A stretch of DNA of 41,858 bases. Origin: a gamma proteobacterium endosymbiont of Lamellibrachia anaximandri. Lineage in GTDB: Bacteria > Pseudomonadota > Gammaproteobacteria > Chromatiales > Chromatiaceae. Below the pieces are notes generated by a model that was not told the DNA's origin, searched no databases, and was given only the letters and a program-made list of their open reading frames with translations. The DNA lies in assembly GCA_016756835.1 (NCBI GenBank), contig JAESPE010000020.1:1-41858 (forward strand), in the 5' to 3' direction. The position numbers and the translations under genes are program-made. This document shows, piece by piece, positions 8,862-17,538 of this stretch; positions within the stretch are counted from its first letter, which is position 1, and the number at the start of each line of letters is the position of its first letter.

Positions 8862-10302
8862 GCGCCTTCCGATCCAGCTTTCCCAGACGGGTTATGGGCA
8901 ACGACTTCACCTGGCAGAACTCCCTGGGACGCAGTTTGTCCGGCATATTGGCACGCGCCCAGGTCTCGACCACCTCAGCTGATATAGTGCCAACATAGAA
9001 TGCAATGAGCCGATGTCCCCAAACCGGATCCTCTTTTCCCGTTACGCCAACCTGTTCCAGACCCTGACACTTGATGAGTAACGACTCCACCGACGCAGGA
9101 TGAATATTGCTGCCACCGGAAACAAGAACATCATCTGCACGCCCCACTATCCGCAGGTGGCCCGCCTCATCGAACTCCCCAAGATCCCCCGTTTCGAACC
9201 AGCCCTGGCGCAAACCCTCACCAGGATTCAGCTGCGGATTGACGTAACCTGCCATCACCGCTGCTCCCCGCACACGAATGCATCCTGCTGGAGAATCACT
9301 CAGCGCTACTTCAAAGCCCTCCAGCGGCATACCGGCAACACCATCAGTCAACCCTGCATTGACAGTGTCATCCGCTACACAGAGTGATCCGGTTTCACTC
9401 ATTCCATAGCTAACAACAATCGGCCACCGGAGACGGTGGGCACGTTCAGCAAGAATAGTGGAAAGCGGGCCGCCACCAATCAGCACAACACGCAGACTTG
9501 CTGGACACGGTCTTCCATGGCTTTGGTCAAGCAGGCTCGCCAGCATGGCCGGCACCAACGATATATGGCTAACGCCTCGATGAAGAATATCGTCCCAAAT
9601 CCATGCCGCATCAAACCCCTGATGCAGCAATAGCGTGGCGCCAACCCGCAGACAGCGGACCGCGACAGCTATGCCGGCAACATGGACCATCGGCATACAA
9701 TTCAGCCAACAATCACCCGATTGGAGATCAAGGCATCTCGTGGCCGCAGTTGCACTGGCAGCCAGATTGGTACCCGTCAACATTACCCCTTTCGGCTCCC
9801 CAGTGGTGCCACTGGTAGTGATGACCAATAACACGGTTGAACCGTCTTGAGCTGAGTTTGGCTCCACTGTGGATTGGCGAGAGAGTGCTGTCTGTTCCAA
9901 CAAACTGGACACAGGAATGTCTTCAACCTCTGCGAAAAAATCCGCCATACCTTTATCCACAACGGCAAATCGGCAACCACTCTGCCTGATCAGCGGCGAA
10001 TACCTTTCTGCTGGGATAGATGGATCGAGGGGCAACAGCGCAAACCCCATCTTCAGGGCTGCATGAAACAGCAACAGTGACATCCAACGACTTTCGATGC
10101 AGATAGCCACCACACCGGAAACTCCGGCTTGAGCCAGTCGGATGCAGACAGCATCCACCTGCCGTTCCAGGCTGACATAGCTGGTTATCTCACCATCCAG
10201 CAAAACTGCCGGGGATTCGGGAAACCCGATAGCTGTTTCCGACAGCCATTGCCCCGGCAATACTGACAACTCAGATGGACTTGATGGTTTGAACTTCATC
10301 AT
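8845..10302 (-). CDS. menE: o-Succinylbenzoate-CoA ligase MenE
   Basis: ANL-superfamily adenylating enzyme that activates o-succinylbenzoate to its CoA thioester, the substrate of MenB. It has 485 residues from the ATG at 10302. Motifs in order are the P-loop TTSGTTGEPKGVMLTG, VSYGMSETG (adenine binding), WFETGDLGEFDEAGHLRIVGR (hinge and ribose Asp) and the C-terminal catalytic lysine in GKLDRKAL. The frame is open upstream to 10416, but those 38 residues do not resemble MenE and would leave no room for promoters towards the divergent cytochrome gene. Hence the MMKFK start is preferred, although no clear Shine-Dalgarno is visible. It is the only men gene here on the minus strand and is convergent with the thioesterase. 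Confidence 0.92.
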   Translation of the reverse strand: MMKFKPSSPSELSVLPGQWLSETAIGFPESPAVLLDGEITSYVSLERQVDAVCIRLAQAGVSGVVAICIESRWMSLLLFHAALKMGFALLPLDPSIPAERYSPLIRQSGCRFAVVDKGMADFFAEVEDIPVSSLLEQTALSRQSTVEPNSAQDGSTVLLVITTSGTTGEPKGVMLTGTNLAASATAATRCLDLQSGDCWLNCMPMVHVAGIAVAVRCLRVGATLLLHQGFDAAWIWDDILHRGVSHISLVPAMLASLLDQSHGRPCPASLRVVLIGGGPLSTILAERAHRLRWPIVVSYGMSETGSLCVADDTVNAGLTDGVAGMPLEGFEVALSDSPAGCIRVRGAAVMAGYVNPQLNPGEGLRQGWFETGDLGEFDEAGHLRIVGRADDVLVSGGSNIHPASVESLLIKCQGLEQVGVTGKEDPVWGHRLIAFYVGTISAEVVETWARANMPDKLRPREFCQVKSLPITRLGKLDRKALSPDS

Positions 10303-10415
10303 CGAAAGTTGATCTACGTTAAAGCAGGGAGGGCCAACACCCTGGTCAAATACCTGCCGCAATTCGGATATACTCTGGCAATAACAGACAGATAGCAAAC
10401 CACAGAAATAGAGCA

Positions 10416-11099
10416 ATGAGCCACCTTAACAGACTACATAAAATAACCCTGCTCTTCTGCATGATATTTTCAATGTCGGCTGTGGGCTATGAATACGATC
10501 CGGAAAATGGCGAAGAGATCAATGAAGTTTGCGCCGGATGTCACGGTGAATTTGGACAGGGCGGAAAAGAGGGTGAATATCCACGTCTTGCAGGCATGCC
10601 GAATGCATTTACCGCCAAACAACTCCACCTGTTTCGAGACCGCAAACGCCCCAACCTGGCAATGGTCGAGTATATCGACGAACGCCAGATGCCGTACAAT
10701 GACATCCAGGATATCTCCCTCTATCTAGAGCAGATCAAACTAAAAACAAGACTTCCGCCCGCCGACGAAAATGCCCCGGATTTCGACGCCTATGCCCGCC
10801 TGCTGGAATCAAAAAGGCTGATGCAGGTCCCGCGTGCCAAGGGGGATATCGAGCAGGGCAAAAAGATCTACCGTAAGGAATGCGGCTCCTGCCATGGACG
10901 CGACGGCTGGGGCGACCTGAAAAAAGCGGTACCAATGCTGGCCGGGCAGTATACGAATTACCTCTGGCGTCAGGTGGAAAAGTATCGCAAGAGAATCCGC
11001 ATCCATGATGAGAGCGAGCCCGATGAGGAGTTACTACTGGATTTCAGCGATGAAGAACTCACTGACATCTTCGCCTATCTATCCATATTGGATGACTGA
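10416..11099 (+). CDS. Exported dihaem cytochrome c (c4-like)
   Basis: A 227-residue periplasmic cytochrome with a Sec-type signal at 1-24 (hydrophobic core ITLLFCMIFSMSAVG). It has two haem c sites: C39-A-G-C42-H43 and C156-G-S-C159-H160. Candidate axial methionines lie in RQMPYND near 91 and in AVPMLAG near 170. The two-domain layout, with LAGMPNAFTAKQL and LAGQYTNYLWRQV after each haem, is that of the cytochrome c4/c-553-like family. It is divergent from menE and convergent with the nos cluster's last gene. It could be another electron carrier to NosZ or to an oxidase; its partner cannot be told from sequence. A short hairpin GCTTGG-AA-CCAAGC at 11109-11122 follows the stop. Confidence 0.88.
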   Translation: MSHLNRLHKITLLFCMIFSMSAVGYEYDPENGEEINEVCAGCHGEFGQGGKEGEYPRLAGMPNAFTAKQLHLFRDRKRPNLAMVEYIDERQMPYNDIQDISLYLEQIKLKTRLPPADENAPDFDAYARLLESKRLMQVPRAKGDIEQGKKIYRKECGSCHGRDGWGDLKKAVPMLAGQYTNYLWRQVEKYRKRIRIHDESEPDEELLLDFSDEELTDIFAYLSILDD

Positions 11100-11154
11100 G
11101 ATGGCTCCGCTTGGAACCAAGCATACATATCCATCCATTTGACCAAAAGCGTGA

Positions 11155-11649
11155 CTAATTGCCGAACAGAGACGTACCTGGTTTGACCGTGATAAATCGG
11201 TAAGGCGCAGCGACCAGGCCCTCTTCCGTTTTGACCAGCACCTTGGCCTCCCACTCCATGGCATCACGCACACAGACAGGCAGCATCCCTTTTCCCGCAA
11301 AACGTCCTTCTCCCTGATTTGTCAGTGCCGGTCGGTTGAAGCCCATATTCATATCGACCCCGCTAAAATCCACTTCGACCTGCTCCGCCTCAAATCCTTC
11401 GATCTCGACCACTATTTGAATAGGTTTCACCAGAGGCAAAGTGCGGGGTTCAATAGAAAATGAAATGCTGCTGCCGTCCGGCAACCGGGACTTACAGGGA
11501 CCTGCGCGCAGATCGCAGTCGGAATCCAGTGGCGCGGAAAGCAGCACCTCCGGATGCAGCAAAGGCCAAACTTTATAGATGGCAACTGCCGAAAAAGCTG
11601 TCAGGAGGAGCCCGGCAACCAGCCAAAGAAGGGAGTTTTGTTTTTTCAT
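11155..11649 (-). CDS. Small membrane-anchored protein at the end of the nos cluster
   Basis: A 164-residue protein I cannot name. Residues 8-26 form a single N-terminal membrane anchor, and the rest is a predicted beta-rich periplasmic domain. Cys occurs at 45, 52 and 126. Methionines cluster at M100 and M102 (DMNMGFNR), M122 (GMLPVC) and M131. The later half, with a Met-rich loop, a Gly-x-Phe-x-Gly-x-Gly turn and a terminal beta strand, faintly recalls the YtkA / FixH-type domains of copper-handling and oxidase-assembly proteins; that resemblance is weak. It is the last minus-strand gene after nosY, separated from it by a REP pair. A role in copper delivery to NosZ is a guess from position and the Met/Cys content. 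Confidence 0.7.
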   Translation of the reverse strand: MKKQNSLLWLVAGLLLTAFSAVAIYKVWPLLHPEVLLSAPLDSDCDLRAGPCKSRLPDGSSISFSIEPRTLPLVKPIQIVVEIEGFEAEQVEVDFSGVDMNMGFNRPALTNQGEGRFAGKGMLPVCVRDAMEWEAKVLVKTEEGLVAAPYRFITVKPGTSLFGN

Positions 11650-11720
11650 GATTTTAAAGAAATAGGTTTAAGGCGAAGGGCTGGCAAATTGAAAATTTGC
11701 CTGAATTTTGTGTCAAACAG

Positions 11721-11809
11721 GTAGGCCAGATCAAGCGTAGCGGATCGGGCATCCAGGCTTTGGCAGAACGATTTAGATTGCCGGTTCCGCTGCGCTTGAA
11801 CCGGCCTAC
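11721..11809. repeat. Paired REP (BIME-like) element, copy A
   Basis: 89 bp made of two inverted hairpins. The left half starts GTAGGCCAGATCAAGCGTAG and closes with GGATCGGGC. The right half, read on the other strand, starts GTAGGCCGGTTCAAGCGCAG and closes with GGAACCGGC. It lies between nosY and the small membrane protein gene. It has the same order (GATC-type then GTTC-type) as copy C. Confidence 0.85.
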
Positions 11810-11876
11810 GGCATACCAAGATACAGGGTTCAGGCCTATCCGGTGGCACAGTCACCTTTAACCTTTCACCTTCTTT

Positions 11877-12704
11877 TTAAGGCAAATCACTCCGTTTAAA
11901 CAGCAAATAACCCAACCAGGCACAACCGGTACCCAGCAGAATCGGATAGACAATGGCGTAGGTGATGTAACCCGCCTGGCCAAAATTATCCAGGATCACA
12001 TAGGCCGTTGGACCGAGCAGCACCAGTTGCGGATCGAACAGCATCATGGTGGCGGTGCGGAATACCTGCATCGGGTTGGCCAGTGCGATAGCCACCGCGG
12101 TCTCCGGCGGCAGATGTTCACGAATCATTACACCGAGCAATATCAGGTCGAGAAAGAGCAGCAGACTCAACCAGACGACAAAAGCGGCACCCTGTGCCAC
12201 GTCGGAGGAGCGTGCAATGGTTGAAATCAACATACCAATACCGAGAAAGCACCAGGCAAGAGACATGAGCAGACCGGTATAGTAGACCAGCAGCTCCCAC
12301 GGCACTTCAGCCCCTTTTATCGTTCCCCAGACAACCGCACCCACCATCGCGAGCAACACAGGCAGGAAGACAACGAAAAAACGGCCAAACACCCGCCCCC
12401 AAAACCAGGCGCTCAGTGTGATCGGCAAAGAGAGGAGATATTCAAAAACGCCCGCCTCCCGGTCACCGGCCACCGAGCGTACAGTAGTGATCAATACAAA
12501 CACCGGCAGTATCGCCATCGACAACTGGATATAGGTAATCAGCAGACGGGAGAGACCGGTGAAACCCATGATGCGGGACTCGGCCAAGCCAAAGGCAAAG
12601 AGGATCACCACCAATCCACCAAACACCATGGAATAGACCATAAACCAGCGAGCCCGCAGGGATTCTATTATGTCTGTGTAAGCAGTAAGCCAGAGATATT
12701 TCAT
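11877..12704 (-). CDS. nosY: NosY, permease of the NosDFY ABC transporter
   Basis: A 275-residue integral membrane protein with six hydrophobic segments and an N-terminal amphipathic stretch (TDIIESLRARW), typical of ABC-2 type permeases of the NosY family. With NosF it forms the membrane part of NosDFY, which acts in maturing the CuZ centre of N2O reductase. The segment TVRSVAGDREAGVFEYLLSLP near residues 75-95 is the conserved coupling region. Its ATG shares one base with the nosL stop (TGATG), so translation is coupled. It is followed by a 227-bp gap holding only REP copy A. Confidence 0.92.
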   Translation of the reverse strand: MKYLWLTAYTDIIESLRARWFMVYSMVFGGLVVILFAFGLAESRIMGFTGLSRLLITYIQLSMAILPVFVLITTVRSVAGDREAGVFEYLLSLPITLSAWFWGRVFGRFFVVFLPVLLAMVGAVVWGTIKGAEVPWELLVYYTGLLMSLAWCFLGIGMLISTIARSSDVAQGAAFVVWLSLLLFLDLILLGVMIREHLPPETAVAIALANPMQVFRTATMMLFDPQLVLLGPTAYVILDNFGQAGYITYAIVYPILLGTGCAWLGYLLFKRSDLP

Positions 12705-13273
12705 CAGTGTTGATTCTTTGGAATGATTGGAGGTAGAGCCTGCTCCGCCTGTTGGGCCTTGCGCCTGGCATCGCGTCGCTCCGCCTGCTCTTTCAGCCGG
12801 TCAAGCAAGTGAACGCCATGAATGCTGAAACGCTTCTCCACTTCGATGACGTGCAGTTTCGCCTGGGCAAAATTGAGTCCTTCCGGCGCCGGATCGGATT
12901 GGGCACCCAATCCGTACTCCATCGGTGTAATCTTCTCTTTTACGTAAGTGGCGGTGCGCGCATCGATCCAATCGCCGGTACGAAAATCGGTAACCCAGAT
13001 CTCTGTCTTCGGATCATCCTTCCATGCCTGTGTGTCCAACCAGAGCGTTGCACAACCGATATCGTCAAAACCTACCACTTTGGAGCGTTTACCTTCTGGA
13101 AAATAGCGAATCTGGGCGGAATAGTGCCGGTCGCTGAGTACCATGCGACAGCGTTCACAGGCAACCCGATCCCATTTCACCTCTTTGGGACCCGTACCCG
13201 GATCACCGGAGCAGGCAGTCAGGAGAAGAATAGCCAGCCCCACAAGCAGGCTGTAACTGCGCTTAGCTGGCAT
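12704..13273 (-). CDS. nosL: NosL copper-chaperone lipoprotein
   Basis: A 189-residue outer-periplasmic lipoprotein that delivers Cu(I) to the N2O reductase assembly. The start at 13273 gives a proper signal peptide ending in lipobox LTAC with the lipidated Cys at 21. The frame is open further upstream to 13351, but that part only shadows nosF. The NosL motif CERCRM follows near residue 40, then YSAQIRYFPEG, VVGFDDIGCATLWL, and the ITPMEYGLGA segment that carries the conserved Met ligand region. A C-terminal charged tail (EQAERRDARRKAQQ) is extra. It overlaps nosF by 11 bases. The order F-L-Y differs from F-Y-L in Wolinella. Confidence 0.92.
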   Translation of the reverse strand: MPAKRSYSLLVGLAILLLTACSGDPGTGPKEVKWDRVACERCRMVLSDRHYSAQIRYFPEGKRSKVVGFDDIGCATLWLDTQAWKDDPKTEIWVTDFRTGDWIDARTATYVKEKITPMEYGLGAQSDPAPEGLNFAQAKLHVIEVEKRFSIHGVHLLDRLKEQAERRDARRKAQQAEQALPPIIPKNQH

Positions 13274-14144
13274 CGGCAGCCGCCACCTGCTCCTCGGCCT
13301 CTTCCATCTCCATACCGGCAAGCAGGGCAGCATAGCGGGAGAGAACACCAAGAAAACGCAGCCGGTCCGGTCCGGCGATATAGCCTTCCCAAGTCACGCC
13401 GTCCGCACCACTCAGAAAACCCCACTCGCCGATTGTTTTGGCAAATGCCTCTTCGGGCTGGGTCAAGCGCAATCGGCAGCGCAGACGGGAGGAGAGTTCC
13501 ACCAAGTCAGCCACCCGGTCATCGAGAACCACCTTGCCCTGATCCATTTCGATAACACGATTTACCAGGGTAGCCACCTCATCCAGACGATGACTGGAGA
13601 TCAGCATCGCTGCACGTTCCTGTTTCTCCGCAAGCAGTTGAAAAAAGATATGCCGGGCATCCGGATCGAGATTGGCTGCGGGCTCATCCATGACCAACAG
13701 TTCACTCTCGCGCCCGAGGGCGATGGCAATCAACAGCTTCTGTTTCTGTCCACCGGAGAGTTTCACGAAGGGTTGGTGGCGAAATTGTTCCGCATCGAAT
13801 CCAAGCTTTTGTGCCACATCGCGCATCCGAGCAGGATCGGATTCACAAAGGCTGGCGGCAAAGCGAATCAACTGCCCCACCGGCATACGCAAAGGTGGTG
13901 GCAGTTGCGGCACAAAACCGACCTTGGAGAGCACTTCACGCCGCTGCTTGCGCGGGTCCATGCCGTCCACCAGCACCCGGCCATCACAAGTATACTCACC
14001 CAACAGGCAACGTATCAGCGTCGTCTTACCGGCACCGTTTGAACCCACCAAAGCGACCCTGTGTCCCCGCTCAATCGTCAGGTTTACGCCTTTCAGTACT
14101 TCGTTGCGTCGAAATCGTTTTACGATATTTTCAAACTGGATCAT
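13263..14144 (-). CDS. nosF: NosF, ATPase of the NosDFY ABC transporter
   Basis: A 293-residue cytoplasmic ABC ATPase. Walker A is GSNGAGKTT at 34-42, the Q-loop is VPQLPPPLR near 78, the signature is LSGGQ at 129-133 and Walker B is LLVMDE at 149-154, followed by the D-loop and switch His (SSHRLDE). The C-terminal 80 residues are a NosF-type extension. It powers conformational change in NosDFY that moves copper or sulfur species for CuZ assembly. The start is three bases after the nosH stop, so nosH-nosF-nosL-nosY form one tight operon. Confidence 0.94.
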   Translation of the reverse strand: MIQFENIVKRFRRNEVLKGVNLTIERGHRVALVGSNGAGKTTLIRCLLGEYTCDGRVLVDGMDPRKQRREVLSKVGFVPQLPPPLRMPVGQLIRFAASLCESDPARMRDVAQKLGFDAEQFRHQPFVKLSGGQKQKLLIAIALGRESELLVMDEPAANLDPDARHIFFQLLAEKQERAAMLISSHRLDEVATLVNRVIEMDQGKVVLDDRVADLVELSSRLRCRLRLTQPEEAFAKTIGEWGFLSGADGVTWEGYIAGPDRLRFLGVLSRYAALLAGMEMEEAEEQVAAADAS

Positions 14145-14147
14145 GGA

Positions 14148-15119
14148 TCAGAGCAGTTTACTCAAACCTTTAAATTCATAGACTAAGGAGCCTGTGGGAC
14201 AGACATCCACACACATTCCACAACGGGTACAGTCCGCACCTACATCCTGATTGACATCGAATGCTGCCCCACGGACAGTCAGATCGAGCACATGAGGCAC
14301 CATGCAGATCTTGCGGCAGTCGCCTTCGTGGTGGCAAGCTTCGGCATTGTACTTTACCCGCAGCGGAGACAACACACCCACGACGCCGTAGGTGACGCCA
14401 ATTGGACAAACATAACGGCACCAGGCGCGACGGGAGTAGAAGACTTCGAACAGCAGCAGCGCTCCCACCCAGATCAACGCGACACCAGGACCATAGATCA
14501 GGGCGCGACTCAGGATACCCGTGGGCGAGATGGTCTCGAAAACAGTATATCCGGAGATCAAAGCGAGCAAGGCGAAAATTACGTAGAAAACACCACGCAC
14601 TTTGCGGTTGAATGTGTGATTCTTGATCAGCTTCTTCTTCACCAGCCAGAGGTGGAGATATTCCGCCCACTCAGCCAACAGATGGTATGGGCAGACCCAG
14701 GAGCAGAAGGTGCGGCCACCGAGCAACAGCCACATAATAAAAACAGTGACCGTACCAATCACCAGGTTCAGCACGATGTGCTTATAGGCCAAAGCCACCT
14801 GCAGCGCTGAGTTGAGATCCGCCATGTGAAAACCCACAAAGCGTGACGCGGTGAGCGCGCCCTCCAGCAGCTGTACGTCGAAATAGTAGGAGACGACAAA
14901 CAGCACATTCACCAGTATCAGGGTAATCCAGCGCCGTCGCTGCCACTTGTTACAACAACCCGTATGGTGCTCATGGCGTACTGCTTCGACATCCGCCTTG
15001 GAGAGATTGCCTTTTTTGCCCTGATAGATCTCTAACAGCTCGGGTGGCTGTTGCTCTTTCGAAGGCCGACGAGGTTTATTGCCAAATATTTGTGACAGGG
15101 AGTCTCTTATGTATCGCAT
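14148..15119 (-). CDS. nosH: NosH, NapH-like polytopic iron-sulfur protein
   Basis: A 323-residue membrane protein of the NapH/NosH family, the proposed menaquinol-oxidising subunit in clade II nos systems. It has about four transmembrane helices between 64 and 230. Two conserved CxxxCP motifs are C139-C143 (CSWVCP) and C234-C238 (CRYVCP). A ferredoxin domain at the C terminus has C262, C268, C272 and the C297, C300, C303, C307 set (CTRCGMCVDVCP). A His/Cys pair, HHTGCC, at 51-56 precedes the first helix. The gene begins one base after nosG ends. No nosR is found; in this type of cluster NosGH replaces it. Confidence 0.92.
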   Translation of the reverse strand: MRYIRDSLSQIFGNKPRRPSKEQQPPELLEIYQGKKGNLSKADVEAVRHEHHTGCCNKWQRRRWITLILVNVLFVVSYYFDVQLLEGALTASRFVGFHMADLNSALQVALAYKHIVLNLVIGTVTVFIMWLLLGGRTFCSWVCPYHLLAEWAEYLHLWLVKKKLIKNHTFNRKVRGVFYVIFALLALISGYTVFETISPTGILSRALIYGPGVALIWVGALLLFEVFYSRRAWCRYVCPIGVTYGVVGVLSPLRVKYNAEACHHEGDCRKICMVPHVLDLTVRGAAFDVNQDVGADCTRCGMCVDVCPTGSLVYEFKGLSKLL

Positions 15120-15120
15120 A

Positions 15121-16020
15121 TCAACCTCCCGGCGTATCCGCAGTTTTATCCAGATCGATCACGATCGCAGCCGATTCAACCGGACAGATCATTTCACAGA
15201 CGCCGCAACCAACGCACCCCTCCTTGATCACGGGTTTCATTCTCATCTCTCCATTCGGCAGCTCGAAAGGCTCCAGCGCAATGGCGTGCTTAGGCGGACA
15301 TTCATTGCCATGCTGCTCAGCCACCCTGGCGACCTTGCCGGAATCTCCAGAGGCTTCAGCCTGTTTCGCCTTTTCCGCACATTGGGTGATACGGATCTCA
15401 ATGGGACACTGACGAACGCATAGATCGCATAACTCCAGGTCGTACGGATAATCCGCCACCTGAATTGGATTCCAGCGGTCAACCTCGTCATATCGTAAAA
15501 GCCCCTCGTAGTCCGGTCCTCTGGCCTGACCTTTGAAACCCTTACCCTGTACTGCAAGGCAGGCTCTGGGGCGCGCGAGACGAGCAAAGCCCATGCGAGT
15601 GTCAGCAGGATAGTCGAGATGATGGGTCAAAGCGCCAGTTGGACAAGCCAGCACACACTGCAGACCGTCACAGGAGAAGTCACAGGCTTGGGCCCGTGCA
15701 TCAATAAAGGGAACACCGATGCCGAAACCATCCTCCAGGTCCGCCAGTTTAATCGCATTCACCGGGCAGACCTGCACGCACTGTCCACACTTGATGCAGG
15801 AGGCAAAGAACTCCTGCTCGTCGAAAGGGGTCTTGATCGCGCCGGGGGGACGCAGCCGGATGGATGTTCCCTGCACCACGGGAAGAACCCCGAGCAAGGA
15901 AACACCGACAACACCTACAGTCAAAACTGTGGAACGCAGGAACTCCCGTCGGCTCTGCTCTTTCCGTTTTGGCGAAAGCTTCTTCTTGGCTTTGGGTTTT
16001 TTTGTCGTTTTGTCACTCAT
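15121..16020 (-). CDS. nosG: NosG, NapG-like periplasmic ferredoxin
   Basis: A 299-residue exported protein with four [4Fe-4S] cluster motifs. These are C75, C78, C81, C85; C113, C117, C122, C126; C198, C201, C205, C214; and C269, C272, C275, C279. A twin-arginine signal, SRREFLRS (R24, R25), precedes a hydrophobic stretch at 31-50, so it is exported folded by Tat. With NosH it resembles the NapGH quinol dehydrogenase. In Wolinella-type clusters the pair is proposed to take electrons from menaquinol to cytochromes c that reduce NosZ. It lies between nosD and nosH, with REP copy B in the 156-base gap to nosD. Confidence 0.92.
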   Translation of the reverse strand: MSDKTTKKPKAKKKLSPKRKEQSRREFLRSTVLTVGVVGVSLLGVLPVVQGTSIRLRPPGAIKTPFDEQEFFASCIKCGQCVQVCPVNAIKLADLEDGFGIGVPFIDARAQACDFSCDGLQCVLACPTGALTHHLDYPADTRMGFARLARPRACLAVQGKGFKGQARGPDYEGLLRYDEVDRWNPIQVADYPYDLELCDLCVRQCPIEIRITQCAEKAKQAEASGDSGKVARVAEQHGNECPPKHAIALEPFELPNGEMRMKPVIKEGCVGCGVCEMICPVESAAIVIDLDKTADTPGG

Positions 16021-16067
16021 CAGAGACCCTGCCTCCAGAAATATGTGTTGTTGCTACCTATCGATAA

Positions 16068-16156
16068 GTAGGCCGGTTCAAGCGCAGTGGAACCGGCTAC
16101 CCCATCTGTTTCGATATTTCGTGAATGCCTGATCCGCTACGCTTGATCAGGCCTAC
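16068..16156. repeat. Paired REP (BIME-like) element, copy B
   Basis: 89 bp, inverted relative to copies A and C: the GTTC-type hairpin (GTAGGCCGGTTCAAGCGCAG) comes first and the GATC-type (reverse strand GTAGGCCTGATCAAGCGTAG) last. It sits in the nosD-nosG gap within the operon. There it could act as an RNA hairpin affecting transcript stability. Confidence 0.85.
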
Positions 16157-16176
16157 AGGAAACAGGGATCCAACAG

Positions 16177-17538
16177 CTATCGGCCCAGCGATTCTCGAAG
16201 CGCCTTTAGTGGATCATACACATCCTGACCTTCCACTTTTTCGCCACCGGCTGTTTCGTCTGTTACGGTAGACTCACTCTCCTGGCCGACCTCAGCAACA
16301 GCCAATTGCACAGCCATCATCGGCCGCTCATCTCTAACCAACATATTCGGATTGGAAAACGGGGCCAGTCGTTCCAGAAAGTCCATCACTTCCAATACCG
16401 GCGAACCTTTGAAAAACCGGGCCGGTGGCACATCCATCCAGATTCTGTCGGCATAACTGTAAAGTTCGTAGGGCTTATCACCCACGCCGTCCCGATCCTG
16501 GTCGAATCCTGCATAGTCGTCCCAATAGTTTCCGAACCAGTCGTTCCGGTTTGCGGTCTTACCTGCACCGGAAACAGCTACCTGAGTAATGTTACCCTTA
16601 AAGCTGTTGCTCTCGAGGATGTTGCCTGTCCAGTCATTCAGGAACAGCATACCAATTCCACTATAGGCGATCAGATTATTCTTCAGTCGATTGGTTGTCT
16701 CAGGATCATAAGGCGAGATATCCAGGTAGATACCGGTGGCGCAATAGAGAATCTGATTGCCGACAACATCCACATCGGACGTCTCTTTAAAACCAATGCC
16801 CATCCCAGTCGGGCCTTGAGCGTGGGCGATATAGTTATTCTTCACCTGTACGCCGTCACTGTACATCAGGAAGATACCCACTGAATTGTTTTCGTAGTGG
16901 TTCTCTATCACCTCATTGTATTTCGAATACATGAAATGGAGGGAATAACGACCACCACGGGAATCATTTCGGGCAATCAGATTATCTGCCGAATACCAGA
17001 CGACCATGTCCCGGGAATCCCGGATGATATTGTCTGTGATCTTGTTATTGAAACTGTACCAGAGCCGAACGGAATCACCCCGCATGCCAAGATCGAAAGG
17101 CTTGGAGGAGATACGGTTTCGCTGCACGACATTGTTCTCGGACTGCTGGAGGTCTATGCCAAACAAGGTATTGTCGATGACATTATCTTTGATGACATTG
17201 AAATTACCGCGAACCTGAACCCCCGAATCGATATCGTTGTGGGATTCACCTGAGTTGGTCAGATGCAGATTTTTCAGGGTTGCACCATCAGTATCCAGAT
17301 AGATGACAGAACCCTTACCGCCGGCATCGATGGTGACCTTGCCCTGACCATCGATGGTAATGGCGCTCTCGATGGTAACGGGCCCGGCATAGGTGCCGGG
17401 CGCTGGAGTCAGCGTACCCTTTGGATCAGCCGCATCGACAAGCGCCTGGAAAGATGGATAGGCCGCCTGGCTGCTGTCCAAAGGCAGCAGCAGAAAGGCG
17501 AAACAGACCAGGACGTGCGACCAAAGCGATGGCTTCAA
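16177..17538 (-). CDS. nosD: NosD periplasmic copper-binding beta-helix protein
   Basis: A 453-residue periplasmic component of NosDFY. A Sec signal occupies 1-25 (LVCFAFLLLPLDSSQAAYPS). The body is a parallel beta-helix of CASH/NosD repeats rich in Asn and Ile, for example NVIKDNVIDNTLFGIDL, NNVVQRNRI, NEVIENHYENNSVGIF and VKNNYIAHAQGP. It ends with the conserved NDWFGNYWDDYAGFD block near 330-345. The last 60 residues are a low-complexity tail. It acts in assembling the CuZ site of NosZ. Its ATG overlaps the nosB stop by four bases (ATGA), so the two are coupled. Confidence 0.94.
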   Translation of the reverse strand: MKPSLWSHVLVCFAFLLLPLDSSQAAYPSFQALVDAADPKGTLTPAPGTYAGPVTIESAITIDGQGKVTIDAGGKGSVIYLDTDGATLKNLHLTNSGESHNDIDSGVQVRGNFNVIKDNVIDNTLFGIDLQQSENNVVQRNRISSKPFDLGMRGDSVRLWYSFNNKITDNIIRDSRDMVVWYSADNLIARNDSRGGRYSLHFMYSKYNEVIENHYENNSVGIFLMYSDGVQVKNNYIAHAQGPTGMGIGFKETSDVDVVGNQILYCATGIYLDISPYDPETTNRLKNNLIAYSGIGMLFLNDWTGNILESNSFKGNITQVAVSGAGKTANRNDWFGNYWDDYAGFDQDRDGVGDKPYELYSYADRIWMDVPPARFFKGSPVLEVMDFLERLAPFSNPNMLVRDERPMMAVQLAVAEVGQESESTVTDETAGGEKVEGQDVYDPLKALRESLGR

